Source: Saturnia japonica
Lineage: Eukaryota; Arthropoda; Insecta; Lepidoptera; Saturniidae
DNA: 64,000 nucleotides
Direction: 5' to 3'
Assembly (NCBI GenBank): GCA_033032175.1
Contig: CM065314.1
Coordinates: forward strand, 2,356,001-2,420,000
Shown in pieces: positions 42,129 to 54,100 of this stretch. The notes under the pieces are model-generated. The model was given only the letters and a program-made list of their open reading frames with translations, had not been told where the DNA came from and ran no database searches. The translations under genes and the position numbers were made by a program. Within the stretch, counting starts at the first letter, position 1. The number at the start of each line of letters is the position of its first letter.

Positions 42129-45100
42129 GTACACAGTATTATAGTCGTATATGTAAAAATCTTGTGTCCGACTGTTATTTATTATTAAGCTCATAATATA
42201 TAAAGTGACCATCCTGCCAACTATACTGATGAAAATACCAAAATAATGCAAATTTTGCTTAGTAATCTTATAAAATAAAACAATTTTATTTTTTTCTTTA
42301 AATAAGAACGAAATTTATGTAACTTGGCTTTCTTACTATAACATTCTACGTGAGCGCTTGTAAATTAAAAAAAATCCGCGCTTTGGAGAAGAATGCTTTA
42401 CCGATACGCATAAAATAAAACAGAATGAATATTTCTCAACGTTCTTTGGAACTGTTACAACTAAATACTGATCGTTTTTTTGGCTCGGTTTGTAGCAATG
42501 AACATAATGTAGCTTTTAGTCCAGTCGTGTTGGGGGTTTCATTTAGAAATTAAAGATAATAAATAAGCTATACATTTGTATACTTAAACCTTTGTTTTGA
42601 AAGATCTCGTGTCCGCTTTTTAAGTTATTCAAGGTCGAAGGTCGCATAAACTTGTTTTCCGTATAAATTTTGATAGTTGAGCTCCGACGCTGACCTCTAT
42701 AAACCAATTGAAACACAAATTATTGTTTATCGTGTAGTCGCCATCAAAACAATTAACAAATGTTAAATTAAATCATAGCCGAGAGGTAGGCAATTAATTT
42801 GACCGCTGTTACGTAGTTATTGTTTATAATTAATTAAGGCTTAACCTTTACAATGCGGACGAAGAACGATCTGATAACACAATATAAGGTGTTGACATAC
42901 TAAAACTGCGATACAAAGTGTATACTATAACTGTATTAATATAATATTGCGAAGAGTTCTCTTATTTGTTGTTTAAACACGCTAAAATCTAAAACTACCT
43001 GGCGGATTCGTAAAAATTGTTTTTGTATATGATAGACCAGGCTCACGAGAAATACTATAGGCTATCTAACATTAGGCTACACCTCTCAGTAAGCCTTAAA
43101 TATTGATTTTTGTTACGTAAGTTGGAAGTCGAGGCCCTCCCGAACTGCTATATGCGTGTGCGCTGGCGTAATCGTTAATGATAGGTACGGAAGTATAATG
43201 TTTAACAAAAATATTGGTTCTTAGTATATCTATCAAACCAGAAATCTAAACAACAGTCGACAACCGGACAACACAAAAACAATACTCAAACCGACACATC
43301 AACACACAACAACACTCACAAATAAAGTACACAAATCGACACTCTAGCTGGATAGAAATAGAGTATACGTACACTATGGTTTATAATACCCTAGTCTCCA
43401 ATGCAGAACTATTCAACGATTATTGTTTAAAAAAAAAAATTTACCCCCTAAGCTTGCTTACTCTTCGGTTGCTTCTCTATGGTTTCTTTAGGGTTTTCTT
43501 TTATCTATACAATTAATAAAATTGAAGTGAGCGAAGCCACGGGCACAGCTAGTTTATTTATACAACTAAAATAGCAAACAAGCGTACGGTCCGCCTAATG
43601 GTAAGCAATTACCGTAGTCTATGGAAGCTTGTTACACCAATTTTATGACTGATGCGTTTCCGACCTTGAATCCATCCCTTCCTCCGAGGAGCTCTGGAAC
43701 TTGTAAAAGCATTGAATCAACATCATTCAAGAATCACGTTAAGCAGGTTTTATTGTCGAAAGGGTTATTATAGGGTGGCTGATTACGTGAATGATGGGTG
43801 ATGTCTGGATGTGATTTCTTCTCTGTACATCTACTGAAAATGATAATAACTGTATATAATTTAATACTGTAAAATCAATATACAAAAAATAATAAGATGT
43901 TGATAAACCCGATCGAGTTTCTTAGAAGTTTTTCTCGATGTCTGGGATGTTTTCCGAACCGGTGGTAGTGTTTTGATATTCATAAGTGCCTTGTTCTGGT
44001 CTAAATTTAATTGTGGAAGAACTATCGCAAAGGGAGGATCCTCCGACCAGACGGGTGTTATGTCTGGCGGTCAGCTGCCCAACGGTTGTAGTCGGGTTCT
44101 TGTATATACACTCAATCGCAGAGTTAATTTCTATAGTGCGATGTAGGATGCGTCGTATGTGGCTCGATAGATGTCGCTGTGTGTCGCTATGTAGATGTCG
44201 CTACATCACTCCCCTCCGAGACCGGAGGTCGATAGCAGGTTGAGTCGTCCATACATCATCTAGTGATGCTTGCCGGGCCAGTGGGATGTTCCAGTGAGTC
44301 GGAACCAGATGCCGCATAGTTCACGTTGAGTCGGAACTGTCTGCGGTGATGCCCCAGTGAATCGGGGTGATGCCCCCAGTGAGTCGCGGTGATTGCCCCA
44401 GTGAGTCGGGGTGATTGCCCCAGTGAGTCGGGGTGATGCCCCAGTGAGTCAGGGTGATGCTGCAAGAATGCTCCAGTGAGTCGGAGTGTTGCAGTGCTGT
44501 GTAGTGACTGGCTGCTGCGTCGACCAGGAGAGAAGTGCGTCTCTGCTTGCTGACCGGCCGAAGTGTAGTGTGCTGTGCCAAGGTCGCTGAGAAGGCTGTG
44601 GATGATGACCAGGAATGCGCGTCCGCTGCATGCTGGTGATCAGGATACCCGTAGTAGCCGTGAATGCTGGCTGGCTGTATGACTCGCTGCTCGAAAGTTT
44701 GTGGAAGTGATGATGACGTCACGATGTAGCTGTGCGAAGAAGGTTGCGCTGACGTTCATGCTCGGGGTCACCAGTGTAGAAGAACTATCGCAAAGGGAGG
44801 ATCCTCCGACCAGACGGGTGTTATGTCTGGCGGGCAGCTGCCCAACGGTTGTAGTCGGGTTCTTGTATATACACTCAATCGCAGAGTTAATTTCTATAGT
44901 GCGATGTAGGATGCGTCGTATGTGGCTCGATAGATATCGCTGTGTGTCGCTATGTAGATGTCGCTACATAATAAAAGATATTTTGACATTGATTCATTCT
45001 TTAGTAAAGATTCTTGAAATTCTTCTTTCATTCTTCTTCAGCATCGGCCCCGGTACTAAAATAAATGTATACGATATCGTGTAAACAGGGTTTTTTTCCA

Positions 45101-48100
45101 GATATTTCGGTATTTACCAATATTCGGTGCCATCGTTGGTACTACGTGACCCAGCGCTCATACGGCAGATAATGGTACGTGATTTCCCCGCCTTCACCGA
45201 TAGAGGAGCCCATATTGGACCCGATTGTGATCCCTTACTTGGACGCTGTCTTATTTTTCTGGATGGTTAGTTTTTTATTATTTACTTACCAACACCCTGA
45301 ACAGAATTGACGCGCCGAGTATGTTTTTAGTTCCCATATAAATAGGGCGCGAGCCTATTGCCATTAATCGGGCACGAAGCCAAACTCCGAGCTGCTACTG
45401 AGAATTACATAGGAAAACCCCAATACCCCTTTGCTCGACTTGGGAATCGAACCCAGGGTCTCGATCATAGTAGTCGCGTTTACAACCACTAGGCTAAAAT
45501 TCCATCTTTGTCAAATAATCTCATGTGAAGTAGTCACAAAAATAACCGCGTAAGCCTATATGGCAAACGTCCATTGGTGCCGGAGGCCGGCTTATAGACT
45601 TGCATAATGACCTTATTGGCTGCAGACCATAAAGAGAGACGCGCTTACAGTGGTCAAGCTATAACAGTAATTATATAAAAATATGCGTATATGTATTTAG
45701 TACATCTGTGAAATTTGTCTAGCCAAGAAAAGACAAAAAGTCCCATACAGAACCCATGTACTTACTGTGAAGGACAGTGTAATGTACGCCTCTGTATCGC
45801 GCAAACTGCCGGATCGTAGGCTCCATTTTCTTTAAATATTTGCTCGACCCATTGAGGGTACTGTTTCTAATTAAGCACAGGAAAATCCAAGCACAACGGT
45901 AACCACCGAGAGATCTAGATCCATCCATCCATCCATATATATTACACTTGAAGGTCCCGATGTTCATAAGGAGGGAATATATTGAGTGGCAATTCTACAG
46001 TACAACAAAGACAAGTCATAGACAACTTTGAAGTCCGTTGCACAATCCATAGTCAACACATCATTCCCTTTCTCTCTCATTCACCAGCCGCAAGTTTATC
46101 AAGTAAAAAACAAAGGTTTCCATCGCAGGTTCAAATTGGCGTTCGATGCGCGGGTCTCTCTCTCCAGCGTTCACTACAGCCCGTAACCGCAGCATGACGC
46201 CGCTGATGGCAGAGACAGCTCGTGCCGTCGCCCAACACTTAACACACCTCATCACCCACAAACAGCTTATAGACATCAATACTGTAAGTACACTGATACC
46301 AAACCATTATCGACACTACTCAATATGAATAAAATCGTAACATTTTTTAACCAAATTCAAAAAAGAGGTGGAGGTTCTAAAGTCTATTGTTTAAATGATC
46401 TAATATTACCAATATTATAAAGAGGAAAGATTTTTTTTTGTTTGCAATGGTTTAACACAAAAACTACTGGACCGATTTTAAAAAATTCTTTCACCAATAT
46501 AAAGCTACAGTATAAGCAAGTAACATAGGCTTTATAATAATTTGGAAATCTAATTTATTCCTAATACAAATGTCAAGAGTTTAGCGAGAATAGCGATGTA
46601 TGTCGTATTAACACGAGTGAAACCGTGGGGCACAACTAGTCTAAATATCTATTTAGGCATGTTCAGCCATAACTTGTTTGCTTATGAATCGATTTAGAAG
46701 ATTCCTTTTTCGTTGGAAAGGAGTATCTTCTTTTGATTGGTCCCATTTTAATTTGGCATTGGCATTGGACCTTCGACTTCAAAAACATACCAGGGAACTC
46801 CTCAAAACCATTGAAGTTGAACCGACTTCAAAACAATAAATTTTTTAACAAAAACGAAACCAGCGTCAATGTTTTTACTCTTTCATTGGTAATGTAATTG
46901 ATTTGAAAGCACATGGCGAAGACCAAAGAACGATGACTTTAAAACAGTTCCAGATAACTAGTCAGATATATATATTGGGCAGATAATGTAATTATTAGGT
47001 CCTTACATATAAAATTGACGTTTTGTACGGGAGGAATATAAAGTCTTTTTTTTTTTGGAAAATATATTTATATTAATCAAAGTATGCACCGTTGTTATCT
47101 ATGCACTTTTGCCATCTCATAGGTAGTTGTTCATTGATCCCTTTACGAAAAAACCATGGGGGCGAGAATCAATAAACTCTTTGAAGGCGGTTTGGACTGC
47201 CGCATCGGATTTGAATTTTTTTCCTTGTAAGAAGTGGTCCAAATTCCGGAAAAATTATAATCTGTTGGAGCAAGGTCCGGGAAGTACGGTGGATGTCACA
47301 GACATTCCAATTGTAGCTCACGTAACTTAGTGGATGTTTGTTGTGCAGTGTGTGATCTTGCGTTGTCGTGAAGCAGCAGTGGCCTAGAGCGAGTGACCAA
47401 TCTCGGTTGTTTAGCACCCAGTTCTTCCTTCATGGTTTGCAGTTGCTGACAATAGATATCTGTCGTAATCGTTTGGCCAGATTTTAGAAAGCTGTAGTTA
47501 ACGACACCGGCGCTAGTCCACCAAACACTCACAAGTAACTTTTTCTGAGTCAATTTTCGTTTAGGGCAGGATTTGGCTGGGTCTCCAGGGTACAGCAATT
47601 GCGACGAGCGCTTCCGATTATCGTACAGTATCCACTTTTCAACACAAGTAATGATTCGATTTAAAATCCCTTCATTATTGTGTCGGTTGAGCAAAGTAAC
47701 ACAGCAGTTGACGCGTGTTTGCAAGTTCGATTCACTCAATTCATGTTCGTTCAAGTTCTTTTACTTTCCCGATTGGCTTCAAGTGGATTAATACAGTTTT
47801 ATCACTTACACCGAAGCCTGCAGCTATCTCTGAACTGCTTTTTGATGGATCCGTTTACACAATAGCCTTTAATTCTTCATTTTCCACTTTGGTCTCCGGC
47901 CATCGAAGGGGTTGGTTCTGAAGGTCGAAATTTCCAGAACGAAAACGTTGATACCAAAAACGTAATTTGCTTTTTTTGCGACACCAACGCCGTACACATC
48001 ATTATACTTCGAGCTGTTTCTGCAGCACTGGTGCCACGGTAGAACTCGTACTCGTAAATATACCGATATTTCATGTTTTCCATTGTGTGGTAATAAGCGA

Positions 48101-51100
48101 CGCGAAAGAAAAAAATAATGAGGAAAAAAACAAATGAATGACTTTTTTCAAAACTTAAATGTACCAGCTAAATGAATTTATAAATTTGAATTTGGAATTC
48201 TTAACCAAAGAGGAGATATTTCAGATCAATGTGGTCAGTACGACAAAGCGCTAATTTCATAATATGTAAGGACCTAATAGAAGATAAGACAATTGTGAAT
48301 GTTTTGTGTTCAGATTACAATGGCTTATATGAATGACATCATAGCATCTTGCGCGTTCGGCTTCGCGGTAAACACTTTAGAAGAACCATCCAACTGTTTA
48401 TTCAGACTAGGAAAGAAAGCGATTCTCCATGAAACAAAGCAAGTTATGAAGATCTTCGGTTATGAAAACATGAAATCAGTGATGAAGGTAAACGATTATG
48501 TATTATATTTGACGTATAGGTATTTGATATTTTATTGTAATTTAATTATAAATTTGTCATTCAAAAAGTCCTAGTAGTCGATTAGCGTAGACCGGCGGAA
48601 AATCGATCTATGAATTCGCGTACATATTTTTTATTCATTTGTTAACACTATCAGATGATGGTAAAGGTAAATATCGTGAGGAAACTTGAAAATATTCTTA
48701 TAGTATCATGTAGTGTGCTGACGTTACGCTTAACAAATGTATCGTATGTATGGTACGCTATTCGTGAGATTTGGCAGGTTCGGTGTGTCAAATTAATGAG
48801 ACGTATTTACTAGATGGTTACCTTTTAATAACTTAATACTGACTTACGAACACATGGTACATACGATACTTTTGTTAAGTGCAACGTCAGCCCACACAAT
48901 CACTCTATGCGGGAAAATATAGAACTAGATTTCTTTGTGTTCATGGTATTTATTCATCTACCGTCGGGGCTTTTTCTAGCAATATGATCTTATACGCTGT
49001 TATTGTTAATAACTAGCTGTGCCCGCAGCTCCACTTCCACTGGTCGTCTTCCGGTTGATTTAATGAAAAAATGCATTTTGTGGGTGATTCTTAGAAAATA
49101 GACATATTATGCTACTACAGATTATTTTGTATGTTTTATTTTTTAATATCTACTGTTATCTCTTATGGCTTACTCAGCATAAGCGCCCCAAAGCGTCTTT
49201 TTTTCAAATTTATTCACCATTGTGGTTACTGCTTATTTAGTATGTTTCTAACTAACAAAATACATCCAGCTGACCAGATAAAATAGCTAAAAAACATTTA
49301 AAAATTGTAATTCGTATAAGAGGTTCTCGCATGAAAAAAACATTAACGAACAGACAGACAGAAAACGTTGATTTTATAATATGTATATAGGTAGGTATCG
49401 ATGAGAAACTGGAGGTAAGTGAAGAGAAAAATATACATAATTATGGTAAATAAGTAGCGGTCGCCCAATGATCGAAATTCGACCAGCGGCTTTTTATTCA
49501 TAGACTATTTTTTGTTTGACATTTGCAGTATGAACCTAAACAATGAATATTTATATCAGTTGCCGTCACTCTTCATTGAATGGCAATGTCAATATTTTGG
49601 TGGGTCTAAGTTCAATGGCACTGGTCGTGTTAGGATTCGCAGTATTAATTTATTTTATTTAATATATTAGTAACAGATGTTATACATAAATTTTAGCTTT
49701 CTGCACTTCTCCATATAAACTTTAACGATGCCAAATCTCACAGTTTTCCGTGCACGTGATACGCTTAAAAAGAGGTAGAAAGTTTTTGCTTCACCTATTA
49801 ATATAATGATTATCACCCAAGAGCAACGATAACCTACCCTAATTGTAATCATATCAATTATCTGATGAAACGTGCTCCTTCACTTCTCAAATAATCAAAG
49901 AACTTAACTTCATAAATTTTTATATCTAAGTAATAAGTATACTATAATCCTTTTGATTGTCTTTCACATAGTAATGGGTGCATCCAATATATTTTTTGTG
50001 ACCTTTTCGTCTTCTTTCACACTCTTCAACGCACATTTGGAAGCAAGCCGTGTAGTCAACTGAGAGTCCTTGGCCGCAACACTGGCCGGCGCTACTTGGC
50101 CGCTAAATGCGTTTGTACGCTTAGTCTTATAATGGTACAAGTTCGTGCGCGACTGTCTTATGTGACGACAGACGTTAGCGGGGCCGAGGCACTAAAGGTG
50201 ATAACGGGAGCTGGTTATGTAGCGGAGAAGAGAAACGCGTGCAATTTCCATACGCGCGCAATCACAGTATACTAAAGTAAACAATATTACGTCTTAATAG
50301 AAACATGTAGGTAATTATTGGAAGAACGCTGTCGAGACAAAATACTGTTTACTTTAATGTACTGTGTAATGCAATAACATAATGACATGCTACCTCGTCC
50401 CCGCCAACGTCTGTCGCCACAAGGGACGGTCACGCACAAACTTGTTAGATTATTGTTGTTACATCTCTTATACTCGCAGTCTATTTGTTAACTGTTAACA
50501 TAAGGTTCTATGGTTTTAAAACTATAAGCGTCGTTACGGTGATCCACTTGCATGAACATGGCCCAAACATCGCTTATTTAAACACGATCAAAAACTACTT
50601 CTATTAATACTTAATAGTATAATAAAGCAGAAGAGTTTTTTTTGTTTTATTGTATAAACGTGCTAATCTTTAGAACTACCAGTCGGTTTCGAAAAATTAT
50701 TTTAGTATATGACAGACAGACTCACGAGGAATAGTTAGGCTATCTAATATTAGACTACATCTCTCAGCTAGCCATACATATTAATTTTTATTAAGTAAAT
50801 CGGAGGTAGAAGTCCTCCCAAACTGCTTTAATTGCGATCGCTGGCGTAATGGTTAATAACACGTAAATATAATGTTCTACAATAATATTGGCTCTTAGTA
50901 TATCTAAAAAAAAATCGACGATAGCATATACCTATCTCTTACACATAAGCCACAATAAGCTATTTTGTGACAAACAATTGTTAAAAATAAAAAAATATAT
51001 ATAACAAAAATTACTTCATCATAAAGACAATTTTATGAATTTAAATTTTGCTCTTAATACCATGATATTTGGATACATAGTTTAAAAGATAAAGAAAAAT

Positions 51101-54100
51101 GAAAATTATTTGTACTTGAGGGAAGAACAATGATAGGCTACACGGGTGCGTTGGCGACGCGGTGTTTTTCGTATAAAATCAAAAAGGGTGAAACCGTGGG
51201 CCACAGTTAGTTCTGTTATAAAGTTACAGAAAAAATTATAAAAAAGTTATAAAAATATATCATGTCACCAATAATTTCATAATTTTTTTCCAGTTCCTGA
51301 ATATCAAAATTGTATCCACAAAAGACGCGGAACAGTTTTCTCAACTCTTTAAATCGGCACTGAAGACTCGAAGAGAGAATCTAGTGAAGCCCAGACCAGA
51401 TTTTATTCAATTATTAGTAGATGTTGCCCAAGGTATGTTATTTAGTGAAAACATTAATAAAAATAACCTCACCATAGAAAGAAAGAGATGATTACATACT
51501 TCTTTGGATGAAATCAAATGAACGGTTATACATAGAATTCGTAGAAAATTGTTCATTGTATACGATGAAAGAATACGGTTACGTGACATCATAGATTAAC
51601 AATTTAATTGGTTGAACCCTTGAACTTCAACTAGATACCGTGCTACCTTCAAATAATAGCACTTAGAATACAGCAACTGAACATCATGCGTATGTGTATT
51701 TAGTGATCTACACTAACTAGCTCAAAAAAAGAAAAAAAAAGGTCCCTAACAGAACCCATGTACCTGTGTGGTGTGCACGTGTGTATGGTCATACGTGTGT
51801 AATGTTGTATGTGGGTAGCTAAGTGTTGCACGTATAGTGTCACTTGTATCGCGCGGGTGGCTGCCTGACCCAAGGGCTTCATACTGAGGAACGGACCTAG
51901 GCTTGGGTTGCCGCTAGAGAGGGTTCAACGTGGCAGGTGTGCGGGAGCGAAGTTGACCGCCCGCAAAATTTTATTCGTCGTCAAAGCAATATCAGTACGG
52001 TTACCTGTTAACTGACTCAAAGGGGCTAAACAATAAAAGCCTTTTTATAAGATTTAAATAAATAAAACTCTCTTAAAATTCAGAGACACAGATAATTTTG
52101 CACAAACTTCGACCGACATTAATAGTATGTAATGAGACTTTATCACAAAATCTTGTATTCATAATGAACTCACACACTCTAATTAATATCGTAACAATTC
52201 TCGTGAATTTTGTTAAATTTCAATTCAACAGTTTATTTATGTATAACATAACATAACGACGCCTGTATCCCCGACGGGTTAGGCAGAGGTATACAATGTA
52301 CACCCACAGATTGCCGTGTATGTTTTTTAGATCCCATTAATCGGGCACAAAGCCCAACTCCGAGATGTTACTGAAAATTTGATAAAAAAACTCAATAATT
52401 TCTCGACCTGAGAATCGAACCCAGGACCTCGATCATAGCAGTAACGCTTACGACCATTAGGCTAATGAGGCAGTTGTATTTGTGTGCCCAAATTAGGGAC
52501 AACCTGTTATTCAAAATATCAGAATTTACGTAATAATTTGTCTTTCTAATTTAAAAGCATTTATCTCTCCAAGCTAAAATAATGCTGGTATTCACAGGCA
52601 AGCCGAAACAGTATGATGGCGATAATAATAACAGAATACAGGAATTCGAGGGTAAGTTTAGTGGTATGGTATGAGGGTAGTTTCATGTGTATGTATGTGC
52701 TTTAGTAATATACATAAGCTTATAGCAAATAATGCTGCAAGTTTTGTAATCTATGTAAGAACTTGCCGTGCCCCATGGTATCACCCGTGTTAATTTAAGC
52801 GCACCCAAGTAGTTTATCATAATTGTTCTTTCCGCAACTACAAATTATTTTAATTTTTCATTATCTCCTAAAGTACGTGTCCAAATAACATACTCTATAC
52901 AGCAAAATTTTACTTCATAAAATTGTCTTTACGATGAAGTAACTTTTGTTCGTAAGGATTAATTTGCCATGTCATAAAATACCTTATTGTAGCTTATGTA
53001 TAAGAGTTAGGCATACTCTATCTGTAACTTTTTTTTTGATATACTAAGGACCAATATTATTGTAGAACATTGTATTTCCGTATCATTAACGATTACACCA
53101 GCGCACGCGGATAAAGCAGTTCAGGAGGGACTCGACTTCCGACTTACGTAACAAAAATCAATATTTGAGGCTATCTGAGCGTTGTAGCCTAATCATAAAT
53201 TATAGCTTATACTATTCCTCGAGAGTCTGGCTATCATGTACAAAATAATTTAATTAATTAATAATTTGTACATATAATAATAATTTTTCGAATTCTACAG
53301 GTGTTTCCAGAGATTAGCGAGTTAAACAAACAAACAAAAAAACTTTTCCGCTTTATTATATTAGTATAGATGGTGTATTGCATCTTCAATAACATCTGGT
53401 CATATTGTGGTGATAATCGAGCCAAAGTCAACTTTTTATGGGACTTAAAAAAAGGCGGAGTTTACTCAGTTCGAATGTATTTTTTTTAAGGTTGTTCAGC
53501 CATAACTTCTTTGTTTATGAACCGATTTGGTATCTTTTTTTTTGATAGGGTTCCGATTTTACGGGTCAGTGGTAATCCCGTTTTAAATCCATTCACATTG
53601 GACATTCAACTTCGAAGATGCACTAGGGAACTCTTCAAAACCATTGAAGTTGATTTTCTTTTTTATTAAAAAATATCTTGTTGTGAAATAGTAGTGATTT
53701 ATATAAGTATTTATTTATTATTATAAATAAGATCGAATATTTTGTGCCGTTCATGACGTCATTTGTGTGTAAGCGAACGTTAAACTAGCGATGCGTTGAG
53801 CTTACATACATCTGTTGTTTCTTGTTTCCATATAATTTTAATTTCTGCGTTTAAATTTAGTAGGTACGTACTGAACCTACGTATGACGTTACGTGCTCCG
53901 CTGAATCATTTGCGCTGCAATTTAAAAAGGTATACGTTCATAATACTCAGACGTTAGTTTGTACTTATGCATTACTTAAGTGAAATTACATTTTTCCTAG
54001 ATTAATAAAACTATAATGACTAGCGATCGCCCTAAGGTCGAAATTCGACCAGCGACTTTTTGAACATAAACTATTTTCTGTTTGACATTTACAGTATTTA

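Larger units (their letters stand above)
44012..44968 (-). mobile_element. TRIM-like non-autonomous LTR retrotransposon
   Basis: 957 bp with two 194-bp LTRs (44012-44205 and 44775-44968) that differ at about three positions, TG...CA ends, and a 4-bp target duplication TAAT (44008-44011 and 44969-44972). On the minus strand a primer-binding site TGGTGACCCCGAGC lies one base inside the 5' LTR (44773 to 44760). A polypurine tract GGAGGGGAGTGA (44217 to 44206) abuts the 3' LTR. The 569-bp interior encodes no retroviral protein. It must move using enzymes from another element. Confidence 0.88.
43895..45012 (+). repeat. R7 repeat interrupted by the TRIM element
   Basis: The left part is GATAAACCCGATCGAGTTTC...GGGATGTTTTCCGAACCGG...CTAAATTTAAT. 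The right part is TAATAAAAGATATTTTGACATTGA. Together they reconstitute the 36926-37100 repeat with the TRIM inserted at TAAT. Confidence 0.65.
42129..45101 (+). other. intron 1 of P450 copy 2
   Basis: 2,973 nt. It contains an inverted R3 fragment, a deleted R1 derivative, an R7 copy and the TRIM element. The acceptor tract GGGTTTTTTTCCAG is strong, unlike the disrupted one in copy 1. Confidence 0.7.
46284..48313 (+). other. intron 3 of P450 copy 2
   Basis: 2,030 nt, of which 1,283 are a mariner. It also has an inverted R3-like segment (46436-46645) and an inverted R4 (46648-46860). Only 36 nt separate the mariner from exon 4. Confidence 0.7.
48488..51293 (+). other. intron 4 of P450 copy 2
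   Basis: 2,806 nt containing MITE M2, an R1 copy, an R6 copy, MITE M1 and an inverted R3. It is more than three times the length of the copy 1 intron. Confidence 0.7.
51433..52597 (+). other. intron 5 of P450 copy 2
   Basis: 1,165 nt holding an inverted retroposon-A fragment and a SINE. The block found in copy 1 intron 5 and at 34805-35045 is not present here. Confidence 0.6.

Noticed and set aside
44256..44722. Minus-strand ORFs of 60-133 codons in the TRIM interior
   Set aside because: Their repeated HPDSLGH-like units come from the minisatellite, and the three overlapping frames have no known domain.
45415..45500. tRNA-like sequence in P450 copy 2 intron 2 (also 52395-52472)
   Set aside because: Two copies share a non-tRNA SINE body, so these are SINE heads, not tRNA genes.
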